Assembly: GCA_017639935.1 (NCBI GenBank)
Contig: JAGFWP010000043.1
Location: 1 to 53,731, forward strand
Reading direction: 5' to 3'
Source of the DNA: Pelagibacteraceae bacterium
GTDB taxonomy: Bacteria; Pseudomonadota; Alphaproteobacteria; HIMB59; GCA-002718135
Length of the DNA stretch: 53,731 nucleotides
Each line of letters starts with the position of its first letter. Positions within the stretch are counted from its first letter, which is position 1. The notes under the pieces were generated by a model that saw nothing but the letters and a program-made list of their open reading frames with translations, was not told where the DNA came from and did not search any database. The position numbers were made by a program, and so were the translations under genes. This document shows positions 1 to 12,423 of the stretch, piece by piece.

Positions 1-143
1 TTAATTATGATAAAAACATTACACAATTAAAGGAAATAATAGAAATATTAAATAAAAATAATATTTCTTTTTATGAAATTAATACATATGAAAGCGATTT
101 AGAGGATGTTTTTATTAATCTAATAAAAAACCATGATAGATAG
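1..143 (+). CDS. ABC transporter ATP-binding protein, C-terminal fragment (partial)
   Basis: The window opens inside an open frame (codons from base 3) that stops at 141-143. The visible residues end with ESDLEDVFINLIKN, which matches the usual last helix of ABC-2 type exporter ATPases, where a (S)LEDVF(I/L) motif lies near the C-terminus. It overlaps the next gene by 11 bases, so the two are probably co-transcribed. In established families, such ATPases beside O-antigen ligase-like genes often take part in surface polysaccharide or lipid export. That role is inference here, because the nucleotide-binding motifs lie outside the window. Confidence 0.6.
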   Translation, partial: NYDKNITQLKEIIEILNKNNISFYEINTYESDLEDVFINLIKNHDR

Positions 144-1458
144 ATTAAATTACTTTTTTATTTTTTTCATTTTAATTTTACCTATAACTCTTATTACCGG
201 GCCAGCAATCCCAGATTTAACCGTAACTTTTTCAGTAATTTTTTTTTTATTTAGCATATTTATTCATAAATCCTACAAACATATTTATAATAATATTTTT
301 GTTAGATTTTCAATAATTTATTGGTTTTTTTTTTTATTTATAAGTTTATTTGCTGAAAATGTTTTCTTGGCTTATCGAGATTCTGTAATATTCGTGCGTT
401 ATTTAGCTCTACCCATTTTCTTAATTTTTTTAATTTTTAATAATAATAAGTATTTAAAAATTTCTACAGGCATAATATTTTTTTCTGTAACATTTGTTTG
501 TATAGATACCCTTTATCAATTTATAAATTATGATCCAGAATTTGGATTTGGAAAAGATTTACTTGGTTTCACTCCTGACTGGTATGGGAGATTAACAGGT
601 CCTTTTTATAAAGAATTAATCCCAGGTTCATACGTTTCTAAATTTGGTTTAATTGGTTTAGTTTATTTAATTGTTAATATAAAAAATAAAACAAAACAGA
701 GCATTGCTTCTATTACTTATTTAACAATGATTGGCATTGTAACATTTGCATCTGGAGAAAGGATGGCTTTTGCCACATTTTTACTTGGAATACTATTTTT
801 ACTAATTTTCTATCAAAAAAAGAGGGTGGTTTTTTTCCTATCCTTGTTGTTAATTTTTTTTATGGTTTTTTTAATAAATAAAATTCATCCAGTTTACAAT
901 GATTACAAGATATTAGAATCAACCCCTTATCATCTTGGACTAAAAATAGAAAAAGAATATATTTGCAATGATAGTAGCGAGATAAGATGTAAAAAAATTA
1001 TTAATTTACAGCCCCGTTTCATAGAAATAATAAAAAACTTCAAAGATTCACCATATGGCCAAATTTACAATGTTGGAATAAAGATGTTTAACGATCACAA
1101 GTTGCAAGGAGTCGGAATGAATAATTTTACATATCTATGTAAGAATGATGATAGATATAAAAACTTAATTAACAATTATGACTGTCCTAGCCATCCCCAT
1201 AATATTTATTTACAGTGGATGGTAGAAACAGGAATATTTGGCTTGATATTTTTCCTAGTTTATCTTTATTTTGTAATTAACAACATATTTACCAATAATT
1301 TTAACAATTACAGTCTAATTTCACTCTCAACATTATTGATATTGTTTTGGCCAATTATGTCTACTGGAAGTTTGTTAAAGAATTGGAATGGTATAAGCAC
1401 TTTTTTTATTATTGGCATTTGTTTGGCATTAAGCAACCTCAAACAAAAAAACGAATAA
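133..1458 (+). CDS. O-antigen ligase / Wzy-like polytopic membrane protein
   Basis: This 441-residue protein is strongly hydrophobic, with about ten to twelve predicted membrane segments. Near the C-terminus (about residue 355-375) it has a soluble stretch followed by HPHNIYLQWMVETGIFGL. This is the H-x-H-N ... E-x-G-x-x-G/A signature of the O-antigen ligase/polymerase (Wzy_C, WaaL-like) superfamily, whose members join or polymerise glycans at the periplasmic face of the inner membrane. The start overlaps the preceding ABC ATPase end, suggesting one surface-polysaccharide operon. The 3' end overlaps the convergent glycosyltransferase by 20 bases. Ligase and polymerase cannot be told apart from sequence alone. 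Confidence 0.75.
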   Translation: MIDRLNYFFIFFILILPITLITGPAIPDLTVTFSVIFFLFSIFIHKSYKHIYNNIFVRFSIIYWFFFLFISLFAENVFLAYRDSVIFVRYLALPIFLIFLIFNNNKYLKISTGIIFFSVTFVCIDTLYQFINYDPEFGFGKDLLGFTPDWYGRLTGPFYKELIPGSYVSKFGLIGLVYLIVNIKNKTKQSIASITYLTMIGIVTFASGERMAFATFLLGILFLLIFYQKKRVVFFLSLLLIFFMVFLINKIHPVYNDYKILESTPYHLGLKIEKEYICNDSSEIRCKKIINLQPRFIEIIKNFKDSPYGQIYNVGIKMFNDHKLQGVGMNNFTYLCKNDDRYKNLINNYDCPSHPHNIYLQWMVETGIFGLIFFLVYLYFVINNIFTNNFNNYSLISLSTLLILFWPIMSTGSLLKNWNGISTFFIIGICLALSNLKQKNE

Positions 1459-2461
1459 ATCTATTCGTTGTCGTTTTTTGAGTTAACGCGCTAATTTTTT
1501 TTGAGAGATAAAAACCAAGAATAAAACCTAAAACAACAGTGTATATTTTTCCATTTCCTTTACTAAAAAGACTTCCGATAAAACAAAATAAATAAACTAA
1601 GAAAGAGGATGCTATTTTTCTCCTTAATCCGACATAAAGCCCAATTATGCATGTAGTTAATATCATAAATAAAATTCCTATTCCCATACCAAAATGTGAT
1701 CCAACATACATCATATATGCAGAAGAAAATAATATTGAAACTTGTGTAGACAGATCATTATCAACAAACCTAATTTTAAATAAATAGTAATAAGTTTTTA
1801 TACCATCAATCCATGTTATTTTTTTCCCCTCTTCAGGCGACCGTGCAAAATAAGAGATTCCATATTCAAATATATCAAAATTATTTTTTGCTATTTGTGA
1901 AGAAAGATCAATTTCAAAACCAAAATCCTTAATTGATAAATTAATTTTTTTTATTACTTCTCTTGATATTATTTTTGCTCCACAATGTACATCGCTTAAG
2001 GATTGGAAAAATAAGATATTAAAAATAAAAGAATTAATTTTTCCCACAAATTCATTAAAATAATTTTTATTACTTTTTAATTTTCCTGTAAGATAACGAC
2101 TACCAAAAATACATTTTATTGTTTTATCATTTTTTAGGATTTGATACATTTCATACGAGTCTTTCGTGTCAAGTTCAAGATCAGAATCTTGAAAAAGGAT
2201 ATAATCACCTGTGAATATTTTTATTCCTTCATGGAGCGCATTACCTTTGCCTGTATTTTCTGTTAAATTGACAAATTTGTTATTTTTTTCTGGTTGTTTT
2301 TTTATATAATTTTCTAACCAACTTCCAGATCCATCATTAGATCCGTCATTAATAAATATATATTCAACATTTTCATTAACAAATGTATTTTTTAGATTAT
2401 TAGTAAATTCTTCAATATAATTAATTTCATTAAATACAGGAATTATAATAGAAAGTTTCAT
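1439..2461 (-). CDS. Family 2 glycosyltransferase with C-terminal membrane segments
   Basis: This 340-residue protein starts with MKLSIIIPVFNE, the GT-A nucleotide-sugar binding start of GT2 enzymes. It continues with NDGSNDGS and the D-x-D-like DSDLELD around residue 95, where metal and sugar nucleotide bind. It resembles dolichyl/undecaprenyl-phosphate sugar synthases such as DPM1-like enzymes. Residues about 240-320 contain several hydrophobic segments, so it is membrane-anchored and probably loads a polyprenyl phosphate with a sugar. It begins four bases after regA stops, so it shares the regB-regA transcript. The acceptor and sugar cannot be read from sequence. Confidence 0.8.
   Translation of the reverse strand: MKLSIIIPVFNEINYIEEFTNNLKNTFVNENVEYIFINDGSNDGSGSWLENYIKKQPEKNNKFVNLTENTGKGNALHEGIKIFTGDYILFQDSDLELDTKDSYEMYQILKNDKTIKCIFGSRYLTGKLKSNKNYFNEFVGKINSFIFNILFFQSLSDVHCGAKIISREVIKKINLSIKDFGFEIDLSSQIAKNNFDIFEYGISYFARSPEEGKKITWIDGIKTYYYLFKIRFVDNDLSTQVSILFSSAYMMYVGSHFGMGIGILFMILTTCIIGLYVGLRRKIASSFLVYLFCFIGSLFSKGNGKIYTVVLGFILGFYLSKKISALTQKTTTNRFIRFFV
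1450..1469. terminator. Bidirectional intrinsic terminator inside two overlapping gene ends
   Basis: AACGAATA (1450-1457), a four-base loop and TATTCGTT (1462-1469) form a perfect 8-bp stem. On the minus strand the stem runs straight into T-rich sequence (1450-1441). On the plus strand a run of six T follows after four bases (1474-1479). It overlaps the stop codon of the O-antigen ligase-like gene and the last codons of the convergent glycosyltransferase. Confidence 0.6.
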
Positions 2462-2465
2462 TCAG

Positions 2466-2993
2466 CTATTCTTTTGGAGCGCGTTTATTAAGAATTCTTT
2501 GAAGTGTTCTTCTGTGCATTCTAAGTTTTCTTGCGGTTTCAGATACGTTTCTCTTACATTGAACAAAAACTCTTTGTATGTGTTCCCATTTAACTCTATC
2601 AGCTGTCATTGGATTTAATGGAGGAGAAGGCAAATTATCTTTAGAAGAAATAAGGGATTCATATATTTGATCTATTTCTGCTGGTTTAGTTATATAATCA
2701 ACAGCGCCAAATTTAATTGCTGCAACTGCCGTAGCGATATTCCCATATCCAGTAAGAAGAAGAGATCTGGTGTTAGGATTAATCTTTTTTATTAATTTTA
2801 CCAATTCAAGACCAGATCCATTTTCTAATCTCATATCAACTATTGCATAATCAAATAATTTTTCTTTAATTCTTTCTTTTGATTTTTTGGCATCACCAAA
2901 AATTTCTACCCTGAAACCTCTTTTTTCCATAGATTTCGATAACCTATTTCTAAACGGAAGATCATCATCAATTATTATTAATTCTTTGTTCAT
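2466..2993 (-). CDS. regA: Redox response regulator RegA/ActR/PrrA family
   Basis: This 175-residue protein is close to the usual RegA length. It has a receiver domain (acidic cluster IDDD at 8-11, phospho-acceptor D53 in IVDMRL, Lys in YITKPAEID) and a C-terminal Fis-type helix-turn-helix with the family signature SETARKLRMHRRTLQRILNKRAP. RegA homologues control respiration, photosynthesis and carbon/nitrogen metabolism genes in response to redox state. It overlaps regB by ATGA (2990-2993), so translation is likely coupled to the partner kinase. The HTH signature is almost invariant across alphaproteobacterial RegA/ActR, which makes the call strong. Confidence 0.93.
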   Translation of the reverse strand: MNKELIIIDDDLPFRNRLSKSMEKRGFRVEIFGDAKKSKERIKEKLFDYAIVDMRLENGSGLELVKLIKKINPNTRSLLLTGYGNIATAVAAIKFGAVDYITKPAEIDQIYESLISSKDNLPSPPLNPMTADRVKWEHIQRVFVQCKRNVSETARKLRMHRRTLQRILNKRAPKE

Positions 2994-4252
2994 ATTTTTA
3001 AAATGCTTTTATTTAGCTTAATATTAACAACAGATCCATTTGCATTTACATTATTTTTGAAATACATTTTTCCACCAATATTTTCAATTAAGTTTTTTGC
3101 AATAAAAATACCTAAGCCAATACTATTTTTTTTAGTACTTAGAACATATGGGCTCCCTATTTTATCTAAAACCTCTTTTTTAAATCCATCACCATCATCA
3201 ATAATTTCAATATCTATATGTGAATTAGACCATAAAATATTTACCTTAATTTCTTTATTGCTGTGTTGGATTGCGTTTTGAATAATATTGCCTATGCCAT
3301 ACATTAATTCATCTTTAAATAAAATTTTTGGTTCAATATCTTTTTTTAAAATACTAATATTAAGTTTTATGTTTTTGTTATTAAACTTATCAAAATTTAT
3401 TTTTATAATATTTGACAACGTTGTTTCATTAAAAAAATCATCTTTTAAATTTTGTGGATTCTCTGATAATTTTAATAAAATATTTTTACATCTATCTGCT
3501 TGTGATTTTAATAAATCAACTTCTTTTTTAATTTTAGTACTTTTATACACAAACTCATTGCTACGAAAATCATTCAAAATTAAAAAAATTGTATTTAACG
3601 GAGTGCTTAATTCGTGAACAGCAGCTGCGCTTAGTGAATTAACTTCTGACAATTTTTTCTGATTAAATAAAGCAATTTGTGTTTGGTTTAAGGCTTTAGA
3701 AATATTTCTGGAAGAAGTAGCAAATATATAAACATAAACTGCAATAAATATTAGTGAAATAATTAAAGATAATAATAACCCATATGTAAATAAGTTCGGA
3801 ACAATAAAATCTCCAGGCCAGTCAATCTCAATAAAAAAAAAACTTATAAAAATCACTACCAAAATTGATGTTGCGGATAAAATTATTGAAAAAATGAAAT
3901 GTAAATATGATGCCGATATTATTAAGGGGGCTATAAGAAGCAATGAGAAAGGATTATATATGCCTCCAGTTAAATATAAAAGTATTGCTAATTGACAAGT
4001 ATCAAAAAATAGAAAAGAAAATGCCTCTTTATCTGTTAAATAATCATCACTTTTATTTAGAAAAAAACTTAAAATATTTACTAATGTTGATATTAATACA
4101 ACAAATAGACAAGGTATGATTAATATTTGAATTCTAAAATAAAAAAAAGTTAATAATATTGCAAAAAGTTGTCCAATAATTGCAATCCATCTAATTTTAA
4201 TAAGATTGTTCAATAATATATTATTACAAAGTGAATTTAGTAAACTAGTCAT
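2990..4252 (-). CDS. regB: Redox sensor histidine kinase RegB/ActS/PrrB family
   Basis: This 420-residue protein has six hydrophobic segments in residues about 18-178. The loop GGIYNPF (96-102) matches the GG-x-x-NPF motif assigned to quinone sensing in RegB. The H-box VHELSTPLNTI places the phosphorylated histidine at residue 213. C255, in the sequence RCKNIL, lies about 42 residues further on, where the redox-active cysteine of Rhodobacter RegB is found. The C-terminal ATPase domain shows N-box and DDGDGF and GLGIFI glycine motifs. It autophosphorylates under reducing conditions and passes phosphate to RegA, encoded just downstream with a four-base overlap. It follows gyrB by 13 bases, an unusual partner. 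Confidence 0.9.
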   Translation of the reverse strand: MTSLLNSLCNNILLNNLIKIRWIAIIGQLFAILLTFFYFRIQILIIPCLFVVLISTLVNILSFFLNKSDDYLTDKEAFSFLFFDTCQLAILLYLTGGIYNPFSLLLIAPLIISASYLHFIFSIILSATSILVVIFISFFFIEIDWPGDFIVPNLFTYGLLLSLIISLIFIAVYVYIFATSSRNISKALNQTQIALFNQKKLSEVNSLSAAAVHELSTPLNTIFLILNDFRSNEFVYKSTKIKKEVDLLKSQADRCKNILLKLSENPQNLKDDFFNETTLSNIIKINFDKFNNKNIKLNISILKKDIEPKILFKDELMYGIGNIIQNAIQHSNKEIKVNILWSNSHIDIEIIDDGDGFKKEVLDKIGSPYVLSTKKNSIGLGIFIAKNLIENIGGKMYFKNNVNANGSVVNIKLNKSILKI

Positions 4253-4265
4253 ATGTAATAAAATA

Positions 4266-7842
<3,577 letters not shown>

Positions 7843-7848
7843 AAAAAA

Positions 7849-8964
7849 TCAAACTCTCATTGGCATTAGAACATAAATCAGATCTGGACTTGATTGTTCT
7901 GTTGCAATTACAGGGGAAGAGGTGTCGTTAAAACTAAGGTTTATTTTATCATCTTCTAAATTATTTATCATTTCCAATATATATTTAGAATTAAAACCAA
8001 CCTCCATTTGATTGCCTGAATATTCAATTATAATATCTTCCGTTGCTAAACCACTTTCTGAATCAACTGATGATATATTCATTAAATTTTTTAATAACTT
8101 AAATTTAATTGCGGGTGATTTTTCATTGATAATAGTGCTTACTCTATCTACAGCCATAGAAAAAACATCTCGATCTACTTTTAAAATGTTAGTATTGTTG
8201 TTTGGAATTACTTTTTCATAATCTGGAAAATTTCCATCAATTAATTTAGATATTAAAACTGATTTATTTATAAAAAAAATAATTTTATTAGAGTCAAGAT
8301 TAATTTTAATTGTACCAGTAATATCAGATAATAATTTACATAGTTCATATACAGTTTTCCTAGGTATAATAACTCCTGGTATTTCGGGTAAGTTTTCCTT
8401 TAGAAGGTAATCAATTTTTGCAAGTCTGTGTCCATCAGTTGCGACCATTGACAAGTATTGTTTATTTTCTAAGCTTCTTTTATGAAAATAAATACCATTA
8501 AGAAAGTATCTGGTTTCTTCATTTGATATGGCAAAACGGGTTTTTTCAATCAACTTTAATAAAATTTGAGAATCTATTGAAAATTCTAAATTTAGTTTTC
8601 CTATTTCAATAATTGGAAATTCTTCCTTTGGAAGACATCCTAAAGAAAATCTTGATTTTCCCGATCTTATAGAAAACATTTTACCATCGTTTGATATAAA
8701 TTCAACTTCACTTCCGTCTGGCAATTTCCGAATAATATCATAAAGAGTATGGGCTGAAACTGTAACGGAACCTTCTTCAATTACATTACAATTAAGTGTT
8801 TCTGTAATTGATATGTCCATATCAGTCGCGGATAATACAATGGTATTATTTTTCGCTTCAATTAAGATATTTGATAAAACAGGAATAGTGTTTTTCTTTT
8901 CAACAATATTCTGAACATGTGAAAGAGATTTAAAAATAATATTTTTTTCAACTGAAATTTTCAT
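7849..8964 (-). CDS. dnaN: DNA polymerase III beta sliding clamp
   Basis: This 371-residue protein matches the usual clamp length of about 366-375. The three-fold repeat is recognisable by VLSNILIEA and LSATDMDISI near the N-terminus, FLNGIYFH and ATDGHRLA in the second domain, and the C-terminal YVLMPMRV (clamp consensus ...YVVMPMR). As a dimer it encircles DNA and tethers polymerase III and other clamp-binding proteins. It lies 27 bases after dnaA and six bases before recF on the same strand. Confidence 0.97.
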   Translation of the reverse strand: MKISVEKNIIFKSLSHVQNIVEKKNTIPVLSNILIEAKNNTIVLSATDMDISITETLNCNVIEEGSVTVSAHTLYDIIRKLPDGSEVEFISNDGKMFSIRSGKSRFSLGCLPKEEFPIIEIGKLNLEFSIDSQILLKLIEKTRFAISNEETRYFLNGIYFHKRSLENKQYLSMVATDGHRLAKIDYLLKENLPEIPGVIIPRKTVYELCKLLSDITGTIKINLDSNKIIFFINKSVLISKLIDGNFPDYEKVIPNNNTNILKVDRDVFSMAVDRVSTIINEKSPAIKFKLLKNLMNISSVDSESGLATEDIIIEYSGNQMEVGFNSKYILEMINNLEDDKINLSFNDTSSPVIATEQSSPDLIYVLMPMRV

Positions 8965-8991
8965 TTTAAGAAAATTATAACCATTAAAAGT

Positions 8992-10383
8992 TTAAGAATC
9001 TATTAATCTTTTTAATAGCTCTATGTCTTCATTAAAATTATTATCTTCTTGTTTTAATTCTTCAATTTTTTTAACTGCATGCATTACAGTTGTATGGTCT
9101 CTTCCACCAAATTTACGACCAATTTCAGGCAATGATCTCGAGGTAATTGATTTGGCTAAATACATTGCTATTTGACGAGGTCTGGCAACAGACCTGGATC
9201 GTCTTGGAGAATGCATATCAGTGAGTCTAATATTAAAATGCTCAGCTACCTTTTTTTGAATTTCTTCAATCGTTATTTTTCTATTATTTGATTTTAATAA
9301 ATCTTGTAAAACAACTTGAGCTGTTTCAACAGTTATAGACGTTCCTACTAAAGTTGCATGAGCAACCAATCTATTAAGAGCGCCTTCCATTTCTCTTACA
9401 TTTGAAACAATGCGATATGACAAAAATTCTAAAACTTTTGATGGAATTTCTACTCCTCGCTTTTGTGCTTTTTCAATTAGTATGCCCAATCTTAATTCGT
9501 ATGTGGTGGGATGAATATCCGCTACTAAACCGCATCCAAGTCTTGATTTTAATCTTTCTTGCACTCCGTCCAAATCAGAAGGTGATTTATCAGCTGAAAT
9601 TACAATTTGTCTATTTTGTTCAATCAAAGCATTAAAAGTATGAAAAAACTCTTCTTGAGTGTTATCTTTACCACTAATAAACTGAACATCATCAATCATT
9701 AAAATATCAATTGATCTAAATTGTTCTTTAAATGCAGATGTGTCTTTATATCTTAGCGCTCTGACAAACTGATACATAAACTTTTCTGCTGAGAGATAAA
9801 TAACTTTTCTATCAGGGCTTTTTTCTTTAATCTTCCAACCTATTGCATGCATTAAATGTGTTTTGCCAAGCCCTACACCGCCGTAAAGAAAAAGTGGATT
9901 AAATGTAACATCTTCTGATTCCGCTACCCTTTGAGACGCTGCGAAGGCAAGTTCATTAGGTTTGCCAACAACAAAATTATCAAAAGTAAATCTTGGATCT
10001 AATGGTGCACCAAATTCGTTAGAAGATGGTGATTGATTAGATCTAATATCTAAAGATCTTTTCCACTGATTATCGGTATTTTTTATTGTTCTGGCCGTGC
10101 CTGGCACAACCCTGCCTCCAACTGGTTTTACAACAAACTTAATAGCTTCTATATTTTTTATATAATTTTTGCACTGATTTTTAATTTTATCTGCATAATT
10201 ATTTACAACCCAATCTCTAAGAAATTTAGTTGGAACTGAAAAAGAAATTGTTTGGTCTTTAACAGATAAAAAGGTGAGTTGTTTTAACCAATTATTGTAG
10301 GCTGTATCACCTACAATTTTTTTAAGATCTTTTCTAAGATTTAGCCAATTTTTTTCATCAAAACCTAAAAAAGAATCTTCCAT
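8992..10383 (-). CDS. dnaA: Chromosomal replication initiator DnaA
   Basis: This 463-residue protein has an N-terminal domain I (1-85), a short linker and AAA+ domain III with Walker A GGVGLGKTHLM (168-178) and Walker B LMIDDVQFI. Domain IV ends with the DNA-binding helix containing GGRDHTTVMHA. It binds DnaA boxes at oriC and opens the origin. It heads the dnaA-dnaN-recF-gyrB run. The start is supported by a purine-rich GGTGGTGA just upstream on the minus strand. No convincing DnaA-box cluster is visible beside the gene, so the origin probably lies elsewhere. Confidence 0.98.
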   Translation of the reverse strand: MEDSFLGFDEKNWLNLRKDLKKIVGDTAYNNWLKQLTFLSVKDQTISFSVPTKFLRDWVVNNYADKIKNQCKNYIKNIEAIKFVVKPVGGRVVPGTARTIKNTDNQWKRSLDIRSNQSPSSNEFGAPLDPRFTFDNFVVGKPNELAFAASQRVAESEDVTFNPLFLYGGVGLGKTHLMHAIGWKIKEKSPDRKVIYLSAEKFMYQFVRALRYKDTSAFKEQFRSIDILMIDDVQFISGKDNTQEEFFHTFNALIEQNRQIVISADKSPSDLDGVQERLKSRLGCGLVADIHPTTYELRLGILIEKAQKRGVEIPSKVLEFLSYRIVSNVREMEGALNRLVAHATLVGTSITVETAQVVLQDLLKSNNRKITIEEIQKKVAEHFNIRLTDMHSPRRSRSVARPRQIAMYLAKSITSRSLPEIGRKFGGRDHTTVMHAVKKIEELKQEDNNFNEDIELLKRLIDS

Positions 10384-10523
10384 TCAATCACCACCGATCT
10401 TTATTCCTAAACTTTGATCGAAAGACCAAAAACCACAAAGTTTAAATCACCAATTATATTATGTAGACAACACTCTTTAGAGAAAATTAGCAAGAATAAA
10501 AGTAAAAAAAAAAGAAAAAAATA
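10384..10523 (-). promoter_or_regulatory. dnaA upstream region with candidate -10 element
   Basis: This 140-base gap lies between rpsT and dnaA. On the minus strand a perfect TATAAT occurs at 10458-10453, but the hexamer 17 bases upstream is poor. A TTGTCT at 10470-10465 with TTTAAA 18 bases on is an alternative. The part next to the rpsT stop is one long A/T tract without a convincing hairpin, so readthrough from rpsT into dnaA is possible. Confidence 0.35.
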
Positions 10524-10784
10524 TTATTTTTTATCAATAGTGCTTGATAGCGAGGATAACTTTCTGGACGCAAATTCTTTTTTAATTAAGCCTTTTTTCA
10601 CCGCCTTAGCCAAAGCTGAATTGACAGAGCTAAGGGATTTTTGTATTTCATCAACTTTTTTAGAGGAAACTAGGGAATGAAAAATATTAATATTATTTTT
10701 TATTTTACTTAACAATGACTTATTGACTTCATTACGTTTTATTGCTTGCTTGTATCGCTTTTTTGCAGATTTGTGATTTGCCAT
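10524..10784 (-). CDS. rpsT: 30S ribosomal protein S20
   Basis: This 86-residue basic protein begins MANHKSAKKRYKQA, the conserved S20 N-terminus, and carries the internal NSALAKAVKKGLI stretch of the family. I place the start at 10784. A frame extension to 10811 would add nine residues with no counterpart in known S20 proteins. S20 binds the 5' domain of 16S rRNA as a primary assembly protein. Its place just upstream of dnaA on the same strand is the usual alphaproteobacterial arrangement. Confidence 0.95.
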   Translation of the reverse strand: MANHKSAKKRYKQAIKRNEVNKSLLSKIKNNINIFHSLVSSKKVDEIQKSLSSVNSALAKAVKKGLIKKEFASRKLSSLSSTIDKK

Positions 10785-10841
10785 TTTACAACAACTTATA
10801 TTTAGTAACAAATTATTGTCAATAAAATTTACTTTTAAACT

Positions 10842-11673
10842 TTAAGTCTTTTTTTTTGATATTAATTGTATATCAGGACAGTAAAAAGTGGGTCTACCAT
10901 ATTGCATAATCCGCTTTATTTCATATCCTAATATTTTTTGCCCACCTCTATTATAAACTTTGAAGTTATTTTGAAAATTCCCTGCAGTTCCATCAACCAA
11001 TATATAATCTTTCAACGTTGAACCACCTGAATTTATTGCTATTCTCAATATTTTCTTAATTGATTTAATAATTTTTTTTATTTCTAAGATTGTTAATGAA
11101 CAGCCTTTCGTAAAAGGTGATATTTTGGCATCATAAAGTATTTCATTTGCATAAATGTTACCTATTCCTGCTATTATTCCTTGATTGAGTAATATTTGTT
11201 TTATAGGTACGATTGATTTGTAGGTTTTTTTTCTCAAATATCTTTCATTTAACTTCCTATCTAGTGCATCCAGTCCCAATCGTGATATATAATTTATTTT
11301 AAATATTTCTTTCGTTTTTAATAAATCAATAAAACCAAATTTTCTTGCGTCATTGAAAATTAATATATATTTTCTCGTCATCAGAATAAAATGGTCGTGC
11401 TTTTTTTTAATAAACTTCGATTGTTTCAGGTATTCTTAGCCTTCCTGACATTCCAAGATGAAAAATCAACGAGTAATGATTTTTTGAATTAACTACAATA
11501 TATTTCCCAATTCTATAAATCTTTACGATTTTGTTACTTTTAAGGATTTTTTGAATGTTTTTTGGGATTTCATACCTTAGTTTTATTGAATAAATTTTTA
11601 TATTGGTTATCTTTTTGTTTAATAGTATTTGTAAACCTTGCACAGTTGTTTGAACTTCAGGTAACTCAGGCAT
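10842..11673 (-). pseudogene. mutM: Formamidopyrimidine-DNA glycosylase (mutM/fpg), frame-broken
   Basis: Two adjacent frames together make one Fpg. Residues 1-88 (11673-11407) carry the catalytic MPELPEV start, the GKY lysine and HLGMSGRLRI. They end at a TAA at 11411-11409. The protein resumes in the next frame as KHDH, then NDARKFG, GNIYANE and GGSTLKDY, ending at 10842. One base too many lies upstream of the TAA, in the stretch following RIPETIE. Removing one T of the TTT there gives an uninterrupted protein. In addition, the C-terminal zinc finger is degenerate: the first Cys pair is gone and only one Cys of FYC-P-x-x remains, although the lesion-binding Arg of GRPTFYC is kept. Fpg removes 8-oxoguanine. 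This may be a decaying gene, a zincless variant with a sequencing error, or (less likely) a recoded gene. Confidence 0.75.
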
Positions 11674-11682
11674 ATTAATAAT

Positions 11683-12423
11683 ATGAATAATCTAAAAACT
11701 AATTTTGGCAAAAGAAAAATTAAAGTGGAAAAGAAAACTCCTTTAGTACAAAAATTATTTTCTGAAGTATCAAAAAAATATAACTTAATGAACGATATTA
11801 TGAGTTTTGGAACTCATCGAATTTGGAAAAAAAGATTGATTGAAATTATGAATATTAATTCTAATGAAAGAATTATTGATGTTGGATCGGGAACAGGTGA
11901 TTTATCTAAAATTATTTTAAAAGAAAATAAGAATGTATCCATCTATTCTGTTGATTTAAATCTAAAAATGTTGAATGAAGCAAAAAAGCAATTCAATGAT
12001 CAACAGAAAAAGAAGATTAAATTTATTAATGCCAACGCTGAAAATCTTCCTTTTGAAAATAATTTTTTTGACAAATATGTAATTTCTTTTTGTCTAAGAA
12101 ATGTTACATACATAGAAAAAGCATTGTATGAATCTTTTAGAGTTTTAAAGCCAGGTGGTATATTTTATTGTCTTGAGTTCAGTGCGCCTACCTCTAGTTT
12201 AGTAGATATAATGTATTCTAAATATAAGAACAAACTTGTTCCTTTCATTGGTGAAAAAGTTGCTAATAACAGAAATGCTTATAAATATTTAGAAGAAAGT
12301 ATTAGTCAATTTCCCAATCAAAAGATTTTGTTAGATAAAATAAATAATGTTGGTTTTGAAAAGACTAGTTATATTAATTTGTTTGATGGCATAGTAAGTA
12401 TTCATATAGGTTTTAAGATTTAA
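11683..12423 (+). CDS. ubiE: Ubiquinone/menaquinone C-methyltransferase UbiE
   Basis: This 246-residue class I SAM methyltransferase has both UbiE/COQ5 signatures: LFSEVSKKYNLMNDIMSFGTH followed by RIWK near residues 25-48, and the later FRVLKPGG ... CLEFS. The SAM-binding loop is IIDVGSGTGDLS. It performs the C-methylation step of ubiquinone synthesis. It is divergent from mutM with only nine bases between start codons, so its promoter must lie within mutM coding sequence. The usual neighbour ubiB is absent, and coaBC follows directly through a TAATG stop-start overlap. Confidence 0.95.
   Translation: MNNLKTNFGKRKIKVEKKTPLVQKLFSEVSKKYNLMNDIMSFGTHRIWKKRLIEIMNINSNERIIDVGSGTGDLSKIILKENKNVSIYSVDLNLKMLNEAKKQFNDQQKKKIKFINANAENLPFENNFFDKYVISFCLRNVTYIEKALYESFRVLKPGGIFYCLEFSAPTSSLVDIMYSKYKNKLVPFIGEKVANNRNAYKYLEESISQFPNQKILLDKINNVGFEKTSYINLFDGIVSIHIGFKI

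Noticed and set aside
10384-10523. Chromosomal origin next to dnaA
   Set aside because: No cluster of TTATCCACA-type DnaA boxes and no repeated AT-rich 13-mers are visible; many alphaproteobacteria have oriC away from dnaA.
11400-11412. Programmed frameshifting in mutM at the A8 run
   Set aside because: The stop codon precedes most of the A run and the required shift is +1, so the usual A-AAA-AAG -1 slippage does not fit. The degenerate zinc finger also favours decay or error.
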